Part shown: one piece after another, positions 39,948-48,349 of the stretch | Layout: each line of letters begins with the position of its first letter | Numbering within the stretch: position 1 is the stretch's first letter | Source: JSC-12 sp033764965 | GTDB taxonomy: Bacteria > Cyanobacteriota > Cyanobacteriia > Leptolyngbyales > Leptolyngbyaceae | Length of the DNA stretch: 64,000 nt | Assembly (NCBI GenBank): GCA_033764965.1 | Contig: JANRIN010000156.1 | Span: 18,922-82,921 of the forward strand | Direction: 5' to 3' | Program-made: the position numbers and the translations under genes | Notes under the pieces: model-generated | What the model was told of the DNA's origin: nothing | The model's input: the letters and a program-made list of their open reading frames with translations, nothing else | Databases searched by the model: none

Positions 39948-41057
39948 GTGACATTGAGTTTGACCACAAGTTCCCCAGCAAACATAGCTTCCCGCTCCGG
40001 TCGAGGTTGGCGAGGCTTGATTGAAGAATATCGGCAGTTTTTGCCCGTCACCGACAGCACTCCGGTTGTCACTCTACGAGAAGGCAACACGCCGCTGATT
40101 CCGGTTCCGGCGATCGCGGCAGAAATTGGCAGGCAAGTGGAAGTGTTTGTCAAATACGACGGGTTGAACCCCACGGGCAGCTTCAAAGACCGGGGCATGA
40201 CGATGGCAATCACGAAAGCCAAGGAAGCCGGAGCCAAAGCGGTGATTTGTGCCAGTACGGGTAATACATCCGCCGCCGCTGCTGCCTATGCCCGTCGCGG
40301 TGGAATGCGGGCATTTGTGCTGATCCCAGATGGCTATGTGGCACTGGGCAAACTGGCACAAGCCCTCGTTTATGGCGCGGAGGTGCTGGCAATTCAGGGT
40401 AATTTTGACCAGGCATTGAAAATCGTGCGGGATATGGCAGAAACCTACCCCGTTACCCTGGTTAACTCGGTCAATCCCTACCGATTAGAAGGGCAAAAAA
40501 CGGCTGCCTTTGAGATTGTGGATGTGTTAGGCGATGCTCCCGATTGGCTATGTATTCCTGTGGGCAACGCGGGCAATATTAGCGCCTACTGGATGGGCTT
40601 TTGCGAGTATCATCAGCACCAATATTGCGCTAAACTGCCGCGCATGATGGGTTTTCAGGCTGCTGGAGCCGCACCCCTGATTACTGGTCATGCGGTGGAA
40701 CATCCAGAGACGATCGCTACTGCCATTCGGATTGGCAATCCAGCCAACTGGGAACGGGCGATCGCCGTCCAGGATGCCAGCCAGGGACAGTTTAACGCCG
40801 TGACCGATGACGAAATCATTGCGGCGTATCAATTGCTGGCATCTCAGGAAGGAATTTTCTGTGAACCTGCCAGTGCCGCTTCGGTTGCAGGATTACTCAA
40901 GGTGAAAGATCAGGTGCCTACAGGGGCAACGGTGGTTTGTGTCTTGACGGGCAACGGATTGAAAGACCCCGACTCCGCCATCAAACACAGCAATAATCCC
41001 TTAAAACAAGGCATCCAACCCAATATCGAATCTGTTGCCAAAGCGATGGGATTTTAA
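39948..41057 (+). CDS. thrC: Threonine synthase
   Basis: 369 residues with a GTG start at 39948 (TTG codons at 39954 and 39960 are possible alternatives). It converts O-phosphohomoserine to threonine with pyridoxal phosphate. Motifs: EGNTPLIPVP, the PLP-binding Lys80 in NPTGSFKDRGM, the phosphate-binding STGNTSAAAAAYA, GNAGNISAYW and the closing VLTGNGLKDPD. Length and sequence match the short bacterial/cyanobacterial class. Two small genes follow on the same strand at 12-bp and 6-bp spacing, so thrC probably heads a transcript reaching the serine hydrolase at 41652. Confidence 0.96.
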   Translation: MTLSLTTSSPANIASRSGRGWRGLIEEYRQFLPVTDSTPVVTLREGNTPLIPVPAIAAEIGRQVEVFVKYDGLNPTGSFKDRGMTMAITKAKEAGAKAVICASTGNTSAAAAAYARRGGMRAFVLIPDGYVALGKLAQALVYGAEVLAIQGNFDQALKIVRDMAETYPVTLVNSVNPYRLEGQKTAAFEIVDVLGDAPDWLCIPVGNAGNISAYWMGFCEYHQHQYCAKLPRMMGFQAAGAAPLITGHAVEHPETIATAIRIGNPANWERAIAVQDASQGQFNAVTDDEIIAAYQLLASQEGIFCEPASAASVAGLLKVKDQVPTGATVVCVLTGNGLKDPDSAIKHSNNPLKQGIQPNIESVAKAMGF

Positions 41058-41069
41058 GCCGAACAATCC

Positions 41070-41282
41070 ATGCTGACTGATCCTGAAACTCCCAATGAAC
41101 AACCGCTAGAATACGAAGAACCAATTCTTGCTTCTTCCTTGGAAGAAGCACAACGTATTTGTAGAACTATTGCAGAGCGGGACGGAGTAAAACTGAAAGA
41201 GGTTCAAGCGCCAGCCAAAACTCGTAAAGATAAAAATCAACGTTATATTTGTGTCTTTGAAAGCAACCCTACAGAATGGTGA
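41070..41282 (+). CDS. Small acidic hypothetical protein
   Basis: 70 residues. The acidic N-terminus (TDPETPNEQPLEYEEPI) is followed by LASSLEEAQRICRTIAERDGVKLKEV and a basic section (AKTRKDKNQRYICVFESNPTEW). Soluble. It starts 12 bases after thrC and ends 6 bases before the next gene, which suggests co-transcription and shared use. Family not recognised. Confidence 0.72.
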   Translation: MLTDPETPNEQPLEYEEPILASSLEEAQRICRTIAERDGVKLKEVQAPAKTRKDKNQRYICVFESNPTEW

Positions 41283-41288
41283 TTTGTT

Positions 41289-41627
41289 ATGAGTGGCACC
41301 GTTTTAGAGCAAGTTAATACTCTGATCATGCAACCTGGTGCCAAGCCAAATTGCGTTTTGTTGGGCGTTGATCTGAGCGAAGTGAAGGAAGCCTCTCAGG
41401 TGTTGGCAGTTCTGGTTGAGCAAGGATATCAACCAGAGATTCGCTATTTGCAACTCAAGATTGGTTTGCATGTTTTTGCCGTTCTGAAGGATGAACCTTA
41501 TGTCAGTGATGGGCAGTACGAATCACTTCAGGACGAATGGGAGGAACTTTGTAGTCAAATTTCTCCGATCGCACCAAATAAAGTGGTTAGACTGTGGCGT
41601 GGTCTTCCTACAAACGCTGCCCAGTGA
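41289..41627 (+). CDS. Hypothetical protein
   Basis: 112 residues, soluble alpha/beta: LIMQPGAKPNCVLLGVDLSEVKEASQVLAVLVEQGYQPEIRYLQLKIGLHVFAVLKDEPY, followed by an acidic helix and the end RLWRGLPTNAAQ. No catalytic motif recognised. It lies 6 bases after the 70-residue gene and 24 bases before the serine hydrolase gene. Confidence 0.72.
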   Translation: MSGTVLEQVNTLIMQPGAKPNCVLLGVDLSEVKEASQVLAVLVEQGYQPEIRYLQLKIGLHVFAVLKDEPYVSDGQYESLQDEWEELCSQISPIAPNKVVRLWRGLPTNAAQ

Positions 41628-41651
41628 AATCCAAAGGTTGGAAGCAAATTG

Positions 41652-42593
41652 ATGTTTTTTACAAAAAATACTCAATTGGAGGAAATCGGCGATCGCATCC
41701 TGGAATCAACCTGGGCAGCGTTTCCGGCTCTGGCACGCAATCAACTGGCAATGACCTGGGTGGTGTATGATCCTCCGGCTCCGGTGAATACGGGGGGTGC
41801 CCTGAGTGCAGAAGAGTTTTGGAAATATGTGCCGCGTGGCTTTAGCTACCGGGGTGTGGAATTAATGTATCCTGCCAGCGTCGTTAAGTTGTTTTACCTG
41901 GTGGCGATGCAAGACTGGCTGGAACGGGGCATGGTGCAACCCTCAGCAGAACTCGATCGCGCCCAGCGAGACATGATCGTAGACTCCAGCAACGATGCGA
42001 CTGGACTGGTGGTGGACACGTTGACCGGAACCACCAGCGGTCCCGAACTGGCTCCCGCACCGTTTGCAACCTGGCAGCAACAACGCTTCATCATCAACCG
42101 CTACTTTGAATCCTTTGGCTGGGAAGAACTCAAAACCATCAATGTGTGCCAAAAAACCTGGTGCGATGGTCCTTATGGGCGAGAACGCGCCTTTTATGGC
42201 GAACACATGGAGAATCGGAACAAGCTCACCACCAATGCCACTGCCCGCTTGCTGCACAGCATTATTGGTGGCGTGGCAGTTTCCTCGCCTCGATCGCAGG
42301 CAATGATGGCACTCTTGCGGCGATCGCTCCAGCCCGAAACCCTCCTTGCTGATCCTGAAAACCAGGTAACGGGCTTCCTGGGAGCAGGCTTACCCCTGGA
42401 TGCCCAGGTCTGGTCAAAAGCGGGACTGATGAGCCGCGTCCGCCATGATGCCGCTTACATCGAGTTGCCCAATTGCCGCCCTTACCTGCTGGTGGTCTTC
42501 ACGGAAGGCACCGACCACGCCAAAAACGAATCCATCCTGCCCTTCATCTCCCGTGAAGTCGCAGCAGCCACGCGATCGCTAAAAAACGCCTAG
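41652..42593 (+). CDS. Class A beta-lactamase-like serine hydrolase
   Basis: 313 residues from ATG 41652 (a TTG directly before it extends the frame by one codon). The penicillin-recognising fold is indicated by S-x-x-K Ser76/Lys79 in PASVVKLF, an SxN-like SSND (about 112-115), and WSKAGL as the K-x-G element (about 255). No signal peptide, so unlike secreted beta-lactamases it would stay in the cytoplasm. Typical cyanobacterial relatives are annotated serine hydrolase, with unknown natural substrate. Last gene of the probable thrC transcript. Confidence 0.88.
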   Translation: MFFTKNTQLEEIGDRILESTWAAFPALARNQLAMTWVVYDPPAPVNTGGALSAEEFWKYVPRGFSYRGVELMYPASVVKLFYLVAMQDWLERGMVQPSAELDRAQRDMIVDSSNDATGLVVDTLTGTTSGPELAPAPFATWQQQRFIINRYFESFGWEELKTINVCQKTWCDGPYGRERAFYGEHMENRNKLTTNATARLLHSIIGGVAVSSPRSQAMMALLRRSLQPETLLADPENQVTGFLGAGLPLDAQVWSKAGLMSRVRHDAAYIELPNCRPYLLVVFTEGTDHAKNESILPFISREVAAATRSLKNA

Positions 42594-42967
42594 CTTAAAG
42601 TCTAATTTGAAGTGTCGTTACTGGCACTGGTACTTTAATTCGTGAGTCAGTGAGAGCCGCATAACGAGAGCCACTCCAGCACTGAAATCGAACGATGGTA
42701 GAGTCCAAGCGCCATCGCTAGAGTCGTGTCTTGGTCAAGGTTCTCATGCGGACACACCCAGTGATGCACGAGTCGCTGCACTGTGAGCGATCGTTGCAAT
42801 TCAACCAGGATTCTGGCATACAGGTTTTGTCACTTTCTGTGTATACGGTTGTAATGAACGTAATTTCAAGATTTCTGAGCCTTCCCACGTGCGCTAACTT
42901 TCCCTTGGGTATATCAGATGCCTGAGACAGCAGTACAGTAGAGGGTGATTCGTGAGATGAGAGTGGT
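42594..42967. other. Intergenic stretch before the pentapeptide-repeat gene
   Basis: 374 bases with no credible gene, repeat or terminator. The frame at 42731-42925 has no ribosome-binding site and no family resemblance. The promoter of the gene at 42968 should lie here, but I cannot place it. Confidence 0.4.
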
Positions 42968-45175
42968 ATGCAGTTTCAATGGTTGCAGCGATCGCGGTGG
43001 TTGTCCCTGCTCATAGCCCTGCTTGTTGTCTGCTACCTGCTGCCTGTTGTTTGCTGCGCTCCTGCCGATGCGGCGATCGCCCAACCGGACAAAATTCTGC
43101 TCACCCTGGAAATGTTACAAGATCGAGTCCGTAGCCCGATTCAGAGCGATGGTTTGCCAACGATCGACCTGCATGGGTTGATCATTGACTTGAGACCAGA
43201 AAATCAGGCATTTCGGGATCAGTTTTATCCCCTGTTGCAAACCCAATTGCAGAAGCGAGGCACTCCCGTTGGCTTGGATCTAAGCTACTCCAAAATTCAG
43301 GGCGACTTTCAAATTAACTTGTTGGGTTTGCGGGCACCGTTGTATGGACAGGCGTTGTCGCCAATCTTCTCTCCCACGGAGCAGGAACAGTTGCAGCGAG
43401 ATCGGCGGCGCTTGTCGCAATTGGGCAAACTCTCCAAATCCTTACTGGCAACACCCCATCCAGATACTCCCGGCTCGACCTTGCAAATTACCGTGTTTCG
43501 AGGTCAGCTCAAGCTGATGCAAACGCAGTTCGGTGGCAACGCAGACTTTAGCAACACCTTCTTTCTGAACCGGTTTGAGGCTCAAGGCGTGCAGTTTTTG
43601 CAACGCACAGACTGGACTCAAACTCGCTTCAGCCAATCCACCAGTTTTGCCGGAGCCACCTTTGTACGAGATGCCAGTTTCCGTAACAGTATCTTTTTTG
43701 GCAAGGTGGGGTTTGATCAGGCGCAGTTTCAAGCCGAGGTGAACTTTCAGAGTAGCGAGTTTCAGAACACTGCAAATTTCAATCGGGCTGTGTTTGAGAA
43801 AAATGCAAACTTTTCTCGGATTCAATGGCAGCGCAACGCCGACTTTGCCCAAACTCGCTGGTTACAGCAGGCAATGTTTAGCCGCAGTACGTTTGGTGAA
43901 TCTTTATTTTTAGCAGATGCCGTGTTTGAAAAAGCGGCATTGTTTCGCGAAGTGCGCTTTAGCAAACCCGTGAACTTGCGAGGAGCCGCCATTTTAGACC
44001 GAGCTGAATTTGGCTATGCGAGTTTTGCACGGGGAGCTTATTTAAACGTCCCTGGACTACGGTTTGATTCCGATCGCGCTAAAATTGTGGGTAATCCTGG
44101 GCAAATTGGTAAATATATTTCTGTACCGACCTTACAAGGTAACGAAAATCTACTCCGAGAATTGATTCGGAATTTTCGAAAACTTGAACAAATTCCTGAC
44201 GCGAATCAACTCGATTACACTCGCGAAAAGTTGCGATTGCGAGAATTGCGGCAACAAGTGTTTGGCATCAACATCAACACGGCTCGCATGGATCAATTGC
44301 TGCGAATAGGGTTTTCCCCAGAGCAAGCAATGCAAATTGCTCAACGTCGTGCCCAAAATCCCTTTCGTAATCCCACCGAATTGTTATCGCTGGGAGCAGT
44401 GGATTTAGCGACGTTTATTAACGTACGCGATCGCATCATTGCCAGCGATCCGACCTCTCCCGGCAAGGAAGTGTGGAATCGGATTGCCACAAGTTTTTCC
44501 TGCCTGGGGATTGGCTTGCTGATTCTGGTCAGTCGCTATGGCACAAACAACTGGCTGATCTTTGGCGTGGGCTTGGTGGCGGGAGCCTATTTTGGTGTGC
44601 TGTTCTGGACGATCGATCGCTGGCGGCGCATTCTCCCAACTCCGATTCTACCCACGACGGAGGAAACCGTTTGGGTGATGGGTGGCTACAGTTTCTTCAC
44701 CCTGGCTGGCTTCAGTTGCATTTTTCGTAACTCCGACTATCCGCTGCTGACATTAGTTAGCGTTGGGGCGATCGTGGTTCCGGTGTCGATCGTGTTGCTC
44801 ATAGTCCTGTATTGGCAGGGACGCTACCATGATCAAATGCAGGAAAGCTATTTCACGGAAGAAGGCTCCCTACGCCAATTTCGCATCTTGATCAATCGCC
44901 TCCCGGTGATTCCTCGCCACGAGATGTTCCGAGAACGTTATTTGCCTATCCTCTGGGATCGTCGCTGGAACTGGCTCAACTATTTCGATTTCAGTTTCAA
45001 CAACCTGCTGAAATTTGGTTTTAATGATATTCGTTTGCGTGACCAACACTTACCCGGACTGATTACGGCACTCGTCTGGTTTCAATGGAGCCTTGGCATT
45101 CTTTACATTGCTCTATTTCTCTGGACTCTTTCCCGCACCATTCCGGGACTGAATTTGCTGATCTACTTCAGGTAG
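42968..45175 (+). CDS. Pentapeptide-repeat / helix-hairpin-helix / membrane fusion protein
   Basis: 735 residues. Signal peptide or first helix at 11-35 (WLSLLIALLVVCYLLPVVC). About residues 185-355 are pentapeptide-like repeats (A/F-x-x-x-F units such as GNADFSNTFF, ANFSRIQWQRNADF, ASFRNSIF) that fold as a right-handed quadrilateral helix. A ComEA-like HhH pair follows at about 437-490 (INTARMDQLLRIGFSPEQAMQIAQRR...FRNPTELLSLG). Then four to five membrane helices (SFSCLGIGLLILVSRY, NNWLIFGVGLVAGAYFGVLFW, GGYSFFTLAGFSCIF, LVSVGAIVVPVSIVLLIVLYW) and a final helix near the end. The joint occurrence of these modules is unusual. Role unknown; the HhH suggests DNA or protein binding outside or at the membrane. 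Confidence 0.85.
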   Translation: MQFQWLQRSRWLSLLIALLVVCYLLPVVCCAPADAAIAQPDKILLTLEMLQDRVRSPIQSDGLPTIDLHGLIIDLRPENQAFRDQFYPLLQTQLQKRGTPVGLDLSYSKIQGDFQINLLGLRAPLYGQALSPIFSPTEQEQLQRDRRRLSQLGKLSKSLLATPHPDTPGSTLQITVFRGQLKLMQTQFGGNADFSNTFFLNRFEAQGVQFLQRTDWTQTRFSQSTSFAGATFVRDASFRNSIFFGKVGFDQAQFQAEVNFQSSEFQNTANFNRAVFEKNANFSRIQWQRNADFAQTRWLQQAMFSRSTFGESLFLADAVFEKAALFREVRFSKPVNLRGAAILDRAEFGYASFARGAYLNVPGLRFDSDRAKIVGNPGQIGKYISVPTLQGNENLLRELIRNFRKLEQIPDANQLDYTREKLRLRELRQQVFGININTARMDQLLRIGFSPEQAMQIAQRRAQNPFRNPTELLSLGAVDLATFINVRDRIIASDPTSPGKEVWNRIATSFSCLGIGLLILVSRYGTNNWLIFGVGLVAGAYFGVLFWTIDRWRRILPTPILPTTEETVWVMGGYSFFTLAGFSCIFRNSDYPLLTLVSVGAIVVPVSIVLLIVLYWQGRYHDQMQESYFTEEGSLRQFRILINRLPVIPRHEMFRERYLPILWDRRWNWLNYFDFSFNNLLKFGFNDIRLRDQHLPGLITALVWFQWSLGILYIALFLWTLSRTIPGLNLLIYFR

Positions 45176-45266
45176 AGTTAGAGATTTTTGCCTGCTCTTT
45201 AACTTCATCCCCTGAATTAACCGCTCAGTAAGTTAAAATACGAGCAAGTTTTGAGTGAAGGCTGCT

Positions 45267-45764
45267 ATGACTCAGCGAGATCCGGCTGTACTTAAAAGGG
45301 TTTCTGTCAGTTTACCGTTTGGGATTGGATCTGCTACCTGGGAGGCAGATCAAACTCAACGTCGGGCGGCTTGGTCGTTGTATGTGGAATTAGTAACCCG
45401 AATTGCAGTGCAGTCGCTTGAAGTTGATGAAGGGTCATTGCGAGAAACACTCAACTCTTTGTATACACTATTTGGATCTACAAGAGAAATTCTCAAAGCA
45501 GCGGGACCTGATGTAGGTGCTTCTAAAGACTCAGTTGGAGGAATTGCGATCGCGGCATTAAATAATGGCTTGCGTCCGTTTCTCTCCAAATGGCATCCAC
45601 GCTTACAAGACTGGGAGGACAAACGCTCACCAGAAAAAAGCATTAAAGAACACGAGAAGGCTTGGGCAGAAGAACCACAAATCCGGCAGGAATTGGCGAC
45701 ATTGCGAAATAACTTAGAGCAATACGCGACTGCACTGGCGGCGATCGCTGGAGTCAAGCTGTAG
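45267..45764 (+). CDS. Unknown helical protein leading the TIR-GUN4 operon
   Basis: 165 residues from ATG 45267 (GTG at 45255 adds four residues). Likely all-alpha and soluble. The opening VSVSLPFGIGSATWEADQTQRRAAWSLYVELVTRIAVQSL and the later GGIAIAALNNGLRPFLSKWHPRLQDWED look like conserved positions, and the C-terminus is a long helix (EPQIRQELATLRNNLEQYATALAAI). It lies 18 bases upstream of the first TIR gene on the same strand. I recognise no named family; it could be a scaffold, sensor or regulator of the TIR proteins, which is inference from position alone. Confidence 0.78.
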   Translation: MTQRDPAVLKRVSVSLPFGIGSATWEADQTQRRAAWSLYVELVTRIAVQSLEVDEGSLRETLNSLYTLFGSTREILKAAGPDVGASKDSVGGIAIAALNNGLRPFLSKWHPRLQDWEDKRSPEKSIKEHEKAWAEEPQIRQELATLRNNLEQYATALAAIAGVKL

Positions 45765-45782
45765 GCAGGAGCAGTTCACCTT

Positions 45783-46901
45783 ATGATGCCTCAACGCTTT
45801 GACGTGTTTCTATGTCACAACACCGAGGACAAACCAACCGTTATCCAGATTGCGAAACAATTGCAGCAGTACAATCTCAAACCCTGGTTGGATCAATGGG
45901 AGTTAAGACCAGGAACAACTTTGCAACTGGAACTTGAGCGTCAAATTCGCATCATTCCCGCTGCGGCTGTGTTTGTTGGAAAAGCTGGAATCGGTCCCTG
46001 GCAACAAGAAGAAATTTACAGTTTACTTCAGCAGTTCGTTCAACGTCGGTGTCTGGTGATTCCAGTACTGCTTCCGAATGCTCCACGCAAACCCGACCTC
46101 CCAATTTTTTTGGCTAATCGGATGTGGGTTGATTTTCGTGTTGAACAGCCTGACCCCATATACCAATTAGTGTGGGGAATTACAAAACGTAAACCAGCCC
46201 AAGAAGTATCCTCTCAACCGACTTCTCAAAACCAGAACACGGCGGCGAATCAAAGCAATATCCCTCAGATCGGTAAGCCCGTTGCAGAGGTGTGGCAAAA
46301 AATTAATCGAAAATTGGATGAGTACATAACAGGTTCCTTGAAGCAAGTAGACGAAACCGTTGAGCAGCGTACAGGTTCTACGTCAGCTTATCCAAACTCA
46401 CCTCGCCCACTGTTATCGCCGACAAATTCATCTGGGGTTGCTTCATCTGGTAATAGCTTAAGCAAAGTTAGAAACTACACCAAATTGCAGAACTTGCTGC
46501 GAGCAGGTAAATGGAAAGAAGCAAACCAGGAAACAGCCAATCGTCTATGTGAATTAGTCGATCGCACGCAAGCGGGTTGGTTGAAAGCCACTGACATCAA
46601 AGCACTTCCTACCGAAGATTTGCAGATTATTGATCAACTGTGGGTGAAATACAGTCAGGGCAAATTTGGCTTCAGTGTGCAAAAGCAAATTTGGCAGGAA
46701 TGCGGTAGCCCGGTTGATTTTGGTGAGAAGTGGGAAGCGTTTGGCGATCGTATTGGTTGGTGTAAAAACGGTAAGTGGGTAAGTACTTCTCAACTTGTCT
46801 GTGATCTACAAAGTTCTCCATCCGGTGAGTTACCCAGACTTGCCACCAACGATGTCCCCGTTCTGGTCGTGCGGATGCTGTTTCGGAAGTTCCAAAGTTA
46901 A
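45783..46901 (+). CDS. TIR-GUN4 fusion protein, first copy
   Basis: 372 residues. Residues 5-140 are a bacterial TIR domain: FDVFLCHNTEDK (strand A), PWLDQWELRPG, AAVFVGKAGIGPWQQEEI (loop and helix with candidate catalytic Glu77, at W+4 as in SARM1) and VIPVLL...MWVDFR. A Gln/Ser/Thr-rich linker covers about 141-230. Residues about 231-350 are a GUN4 domain: YTKLQNLLRAGKWKEANQET, GWLKATDIKALPTEDLQIIDQLWVKYSQGKFGFSVQKQIW and FGDRIGWCKNGKW. TIR domains of this sort can be NADases; GUN4 domains can bind porphyrins. It is not secreted. A start at Met2 (45786) is equivalent. The next copy begins 23 bases downstream. Confidence 0.9.
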   Translation: MMPQRFDVFLCHNTEDKPTVIQIAKQLQQYNLKPWLDQWELRPGTTLQLELERQIRIIPAAAVFVGKAGIGPWQQEEIYSLLQQFVQRRCLVIPVLLPNAPRKPDLPIFLANRMWVDFRVEQPDPIYQLVWGITKRKPAQEVSSQPTSQNQNTAANQSNIPQIGKPVAEVWQKINRKLDEYITGSLKQVDETVEQRTGSTSAYPNSPRPLLSPTNSSGVASSGNSLSKVRNYTKLQNLLRAGKWKEANQETANRLCELVDRTQAGWLKATDIKALPTEDLQIIDQLWVKYSQGKFGFSVQKQIWQECGSPVDFGEKWEAFGDRIGWCKNGKWVSTSQLVCDLQSSPSGELPRLATNDVPVLVVRMLFRKFQS

Positions 46902-46910
46902 CGTTGGTGG

Positions 46911-46917
46911 GGAGGAG
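46911..46917 (+). promoter_or_regulatory. Shine-Dalgarno site fixing the second TIR-GUN4 start
   Basis: GGAGGAG seven bases before the ATG at 46925. It rules out the TTG start at 46904. Confidence 0.78.
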
Positions 46918-46924
46918 TACAACC

Positions 46925-48097
46925 ATGACAAACCAACAATTTGATGTGTTCCTTTGCTACAACAGCGAGGAGCAACCTGCTGTGATTCAAGTGGCAGAGC
47001 GCTTACGCGAGTCCAAGCTGAAACCGTGGTTAGATATTTGGGAGTTAAGACCTGGAACTAATTGGCAGTGGGAACTTGAGCAACAAATTGAAAATATTGC
47101 CACTGCTGCCGTCTTTGTCGGAAAAGCTGGAATTGGTCCTTGGCAGCAGGAAGAAATTCACGCCTTCCTCCAAGAATTTATTCGGCGGAAATGTCCTGTA
47201 ATTCCGGTTCTGCTATCTGATGCTCCTCAGCAATCACAATTTCCAATTTTTCTTAAGAACCGTATGTGGGTAGATTTTAGAGTGTCGCAACCTGATCCGA
47301 TCAAACAATTAATTTGGGGAATTACAGGTCAGCGATCACAAGAGTTTTTAGGAGTAGGTTCTTATCGAGAGTCTACGGTTTCACCTAAGGTGTTTGTTAA
47401 ACCTGCTCTTACCCAACCCCAGAATTCTGATGAGGGAAGATTAATAGAAGAGGCTGTAAAAATTGCCCAACTTCGACACATTGCCCAACGTAAACATCCT
47501 TTCCGTCTCAGTTATCAGGGGGGAGACAAAACTTTTCAAGAATTAGCAAGAATAGCAGCGAAGGCAGCATTATCAGCAAAGGACAACGGCACTGTCGTCG
47601 AGAAGGATGACCTGAGTTCAGAAAGAGGAGTTGACTACAGAAAACTACGAGATTTGCTAAAAGTAGGCAAATGGAAAGAAGCCGATCAGGAAACAGTTAA
47701 CTGTATGTATGAAGCGAAGGGGCGACAAAGCGAAGGCTGGCTTCGAGCAGAGGACATTCAATCATTTCCTTATGTTGACTTGCAAACAATCGACCAACTT
47801 TGGGTCAAGCACAGCAACAGTCATTTTGGCTTCAGTGTGCAAAGGAAAATTTGGCAGGAGTGCGGTAGCCCGACTCATTCTGATGATAAGTGGGAGAAGT
47901 TCGGCGATCGTGTCGGCTGGCGCAAATGGAGTAACTGGTTATTCAGTGATCAATTAAACTTTGACCTTGAAAAATCACCACCTGGAGAATTACCTGCGAT
48001 TCTACGTGCAGTGCGTGGTTCTGGGTGGCTTCTTTTCTCTCGTTTGGAGCGTGTAACTTGTGGTGAAGATGATCTAAGTTCTGAGAATAGGGATTGA
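46925..48097 (+). CDS. TIR-GUN4 fusion protein, second copy
   Basis: 390 residues from ATG 46925, chosen by the Shine-Dalgarno site at 46911-46917. Same architecture and residue numbering as the first copy: TIR 5-140 with FDVFLCYNSEEQ, PWLDIWELRPG, GKAGIGPWQQEEI (candidate Glu77) and WVDFR; linker about 141-235 (less Ser-rich, with a helix-forming EEAVKIAQLRHIAQRK segment); GUN4 about 236-355 with YRKLRDLLKVGKWKEADQETV, DLQTIDQLWVKHSNSHFGFSVQRKIW and FGDRVGWR. It is a tandem paralogue; the linkers have diverged more than the domains. The C-terminal tail after GUN4 is different in the two copies. Confidence 0.9.
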   Translation: MTNQQFDVFLCYNSEEQPAVIQVAERLRESKLKPWLDIWELRPGTNWQWELEQQIENIATAAVFVGKAGIGPWQQEEIHAFLQEFIRRKCPVIPVLLSDAPQQSQFPIFLKNRMWVDFRVSQPDPIKQLIWGITGQRSQEFLGVGSYRESTVSPKVFVKPALTQPQNSDEGRLIEEAVKIAQLRHIAQRKHPFRLSYQGGDKTFQELARIAAKAALSAKDNGTVVEKDDLSSERGVDYRKLRDLLKVGKWKEADQETVNCMYEAKGRQSEGWLRAEDIQSFPYVDLQTIDQLWVKHSNSHFGFSVQRKIWQECGSPTHSDDKWEKFGDRVGWRKWSNWLFSDQLNFDLEKSPPGELPAILRAVRGSGWLLFSRLERVTCGEDDLSSENRD

Positions 48098-48173
48098 CTA
48101 CTGCAAATCATCTAAGTTTGTCGGGTTATGCGAACGCTGCATTTGACCTGCTTAATTAGCAATTGATTGAGTT

Positions 48174-48306
48174 TCCCACCCTCACAAAGGGGTAACTCCT
48201 ATCTCTGCATCAACCCCACCCTAACCCTCCCCTTGGTAATGGGAGGGAACTGGAATTGGCTGTTGGCTTTGCTTCCCACCTTTACAAGGGGGGATTGAGG
48301 GGGGTA
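48174..48306. repeat. Palindromic repeat, second copy of the CCCCTAA class
   Basis: CCCACCCTAACCCTCCCC is the imperfect reverse complement of AAGGGGGGATTGAGGGGGG near 48286-48305, with inner TTCCCACC/GGTGGGAA-like pairing. It is related to the copy at 19940-20023. It fills most of the gap between the TIR unit and the DUF559 gene. Confidence 0.6.
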
Positions 48307-48349
48307 ATTCGGGAACTCTACTAAGCGTAACAGTATTCCAAATCCCGCC

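Noticed and set aside
42731..42925. 64-codon open frame before the pentapeptide gene
   Set aside because: No Shine-Dalgarno site, composition unlike the neighbours and no motif; probably chance.
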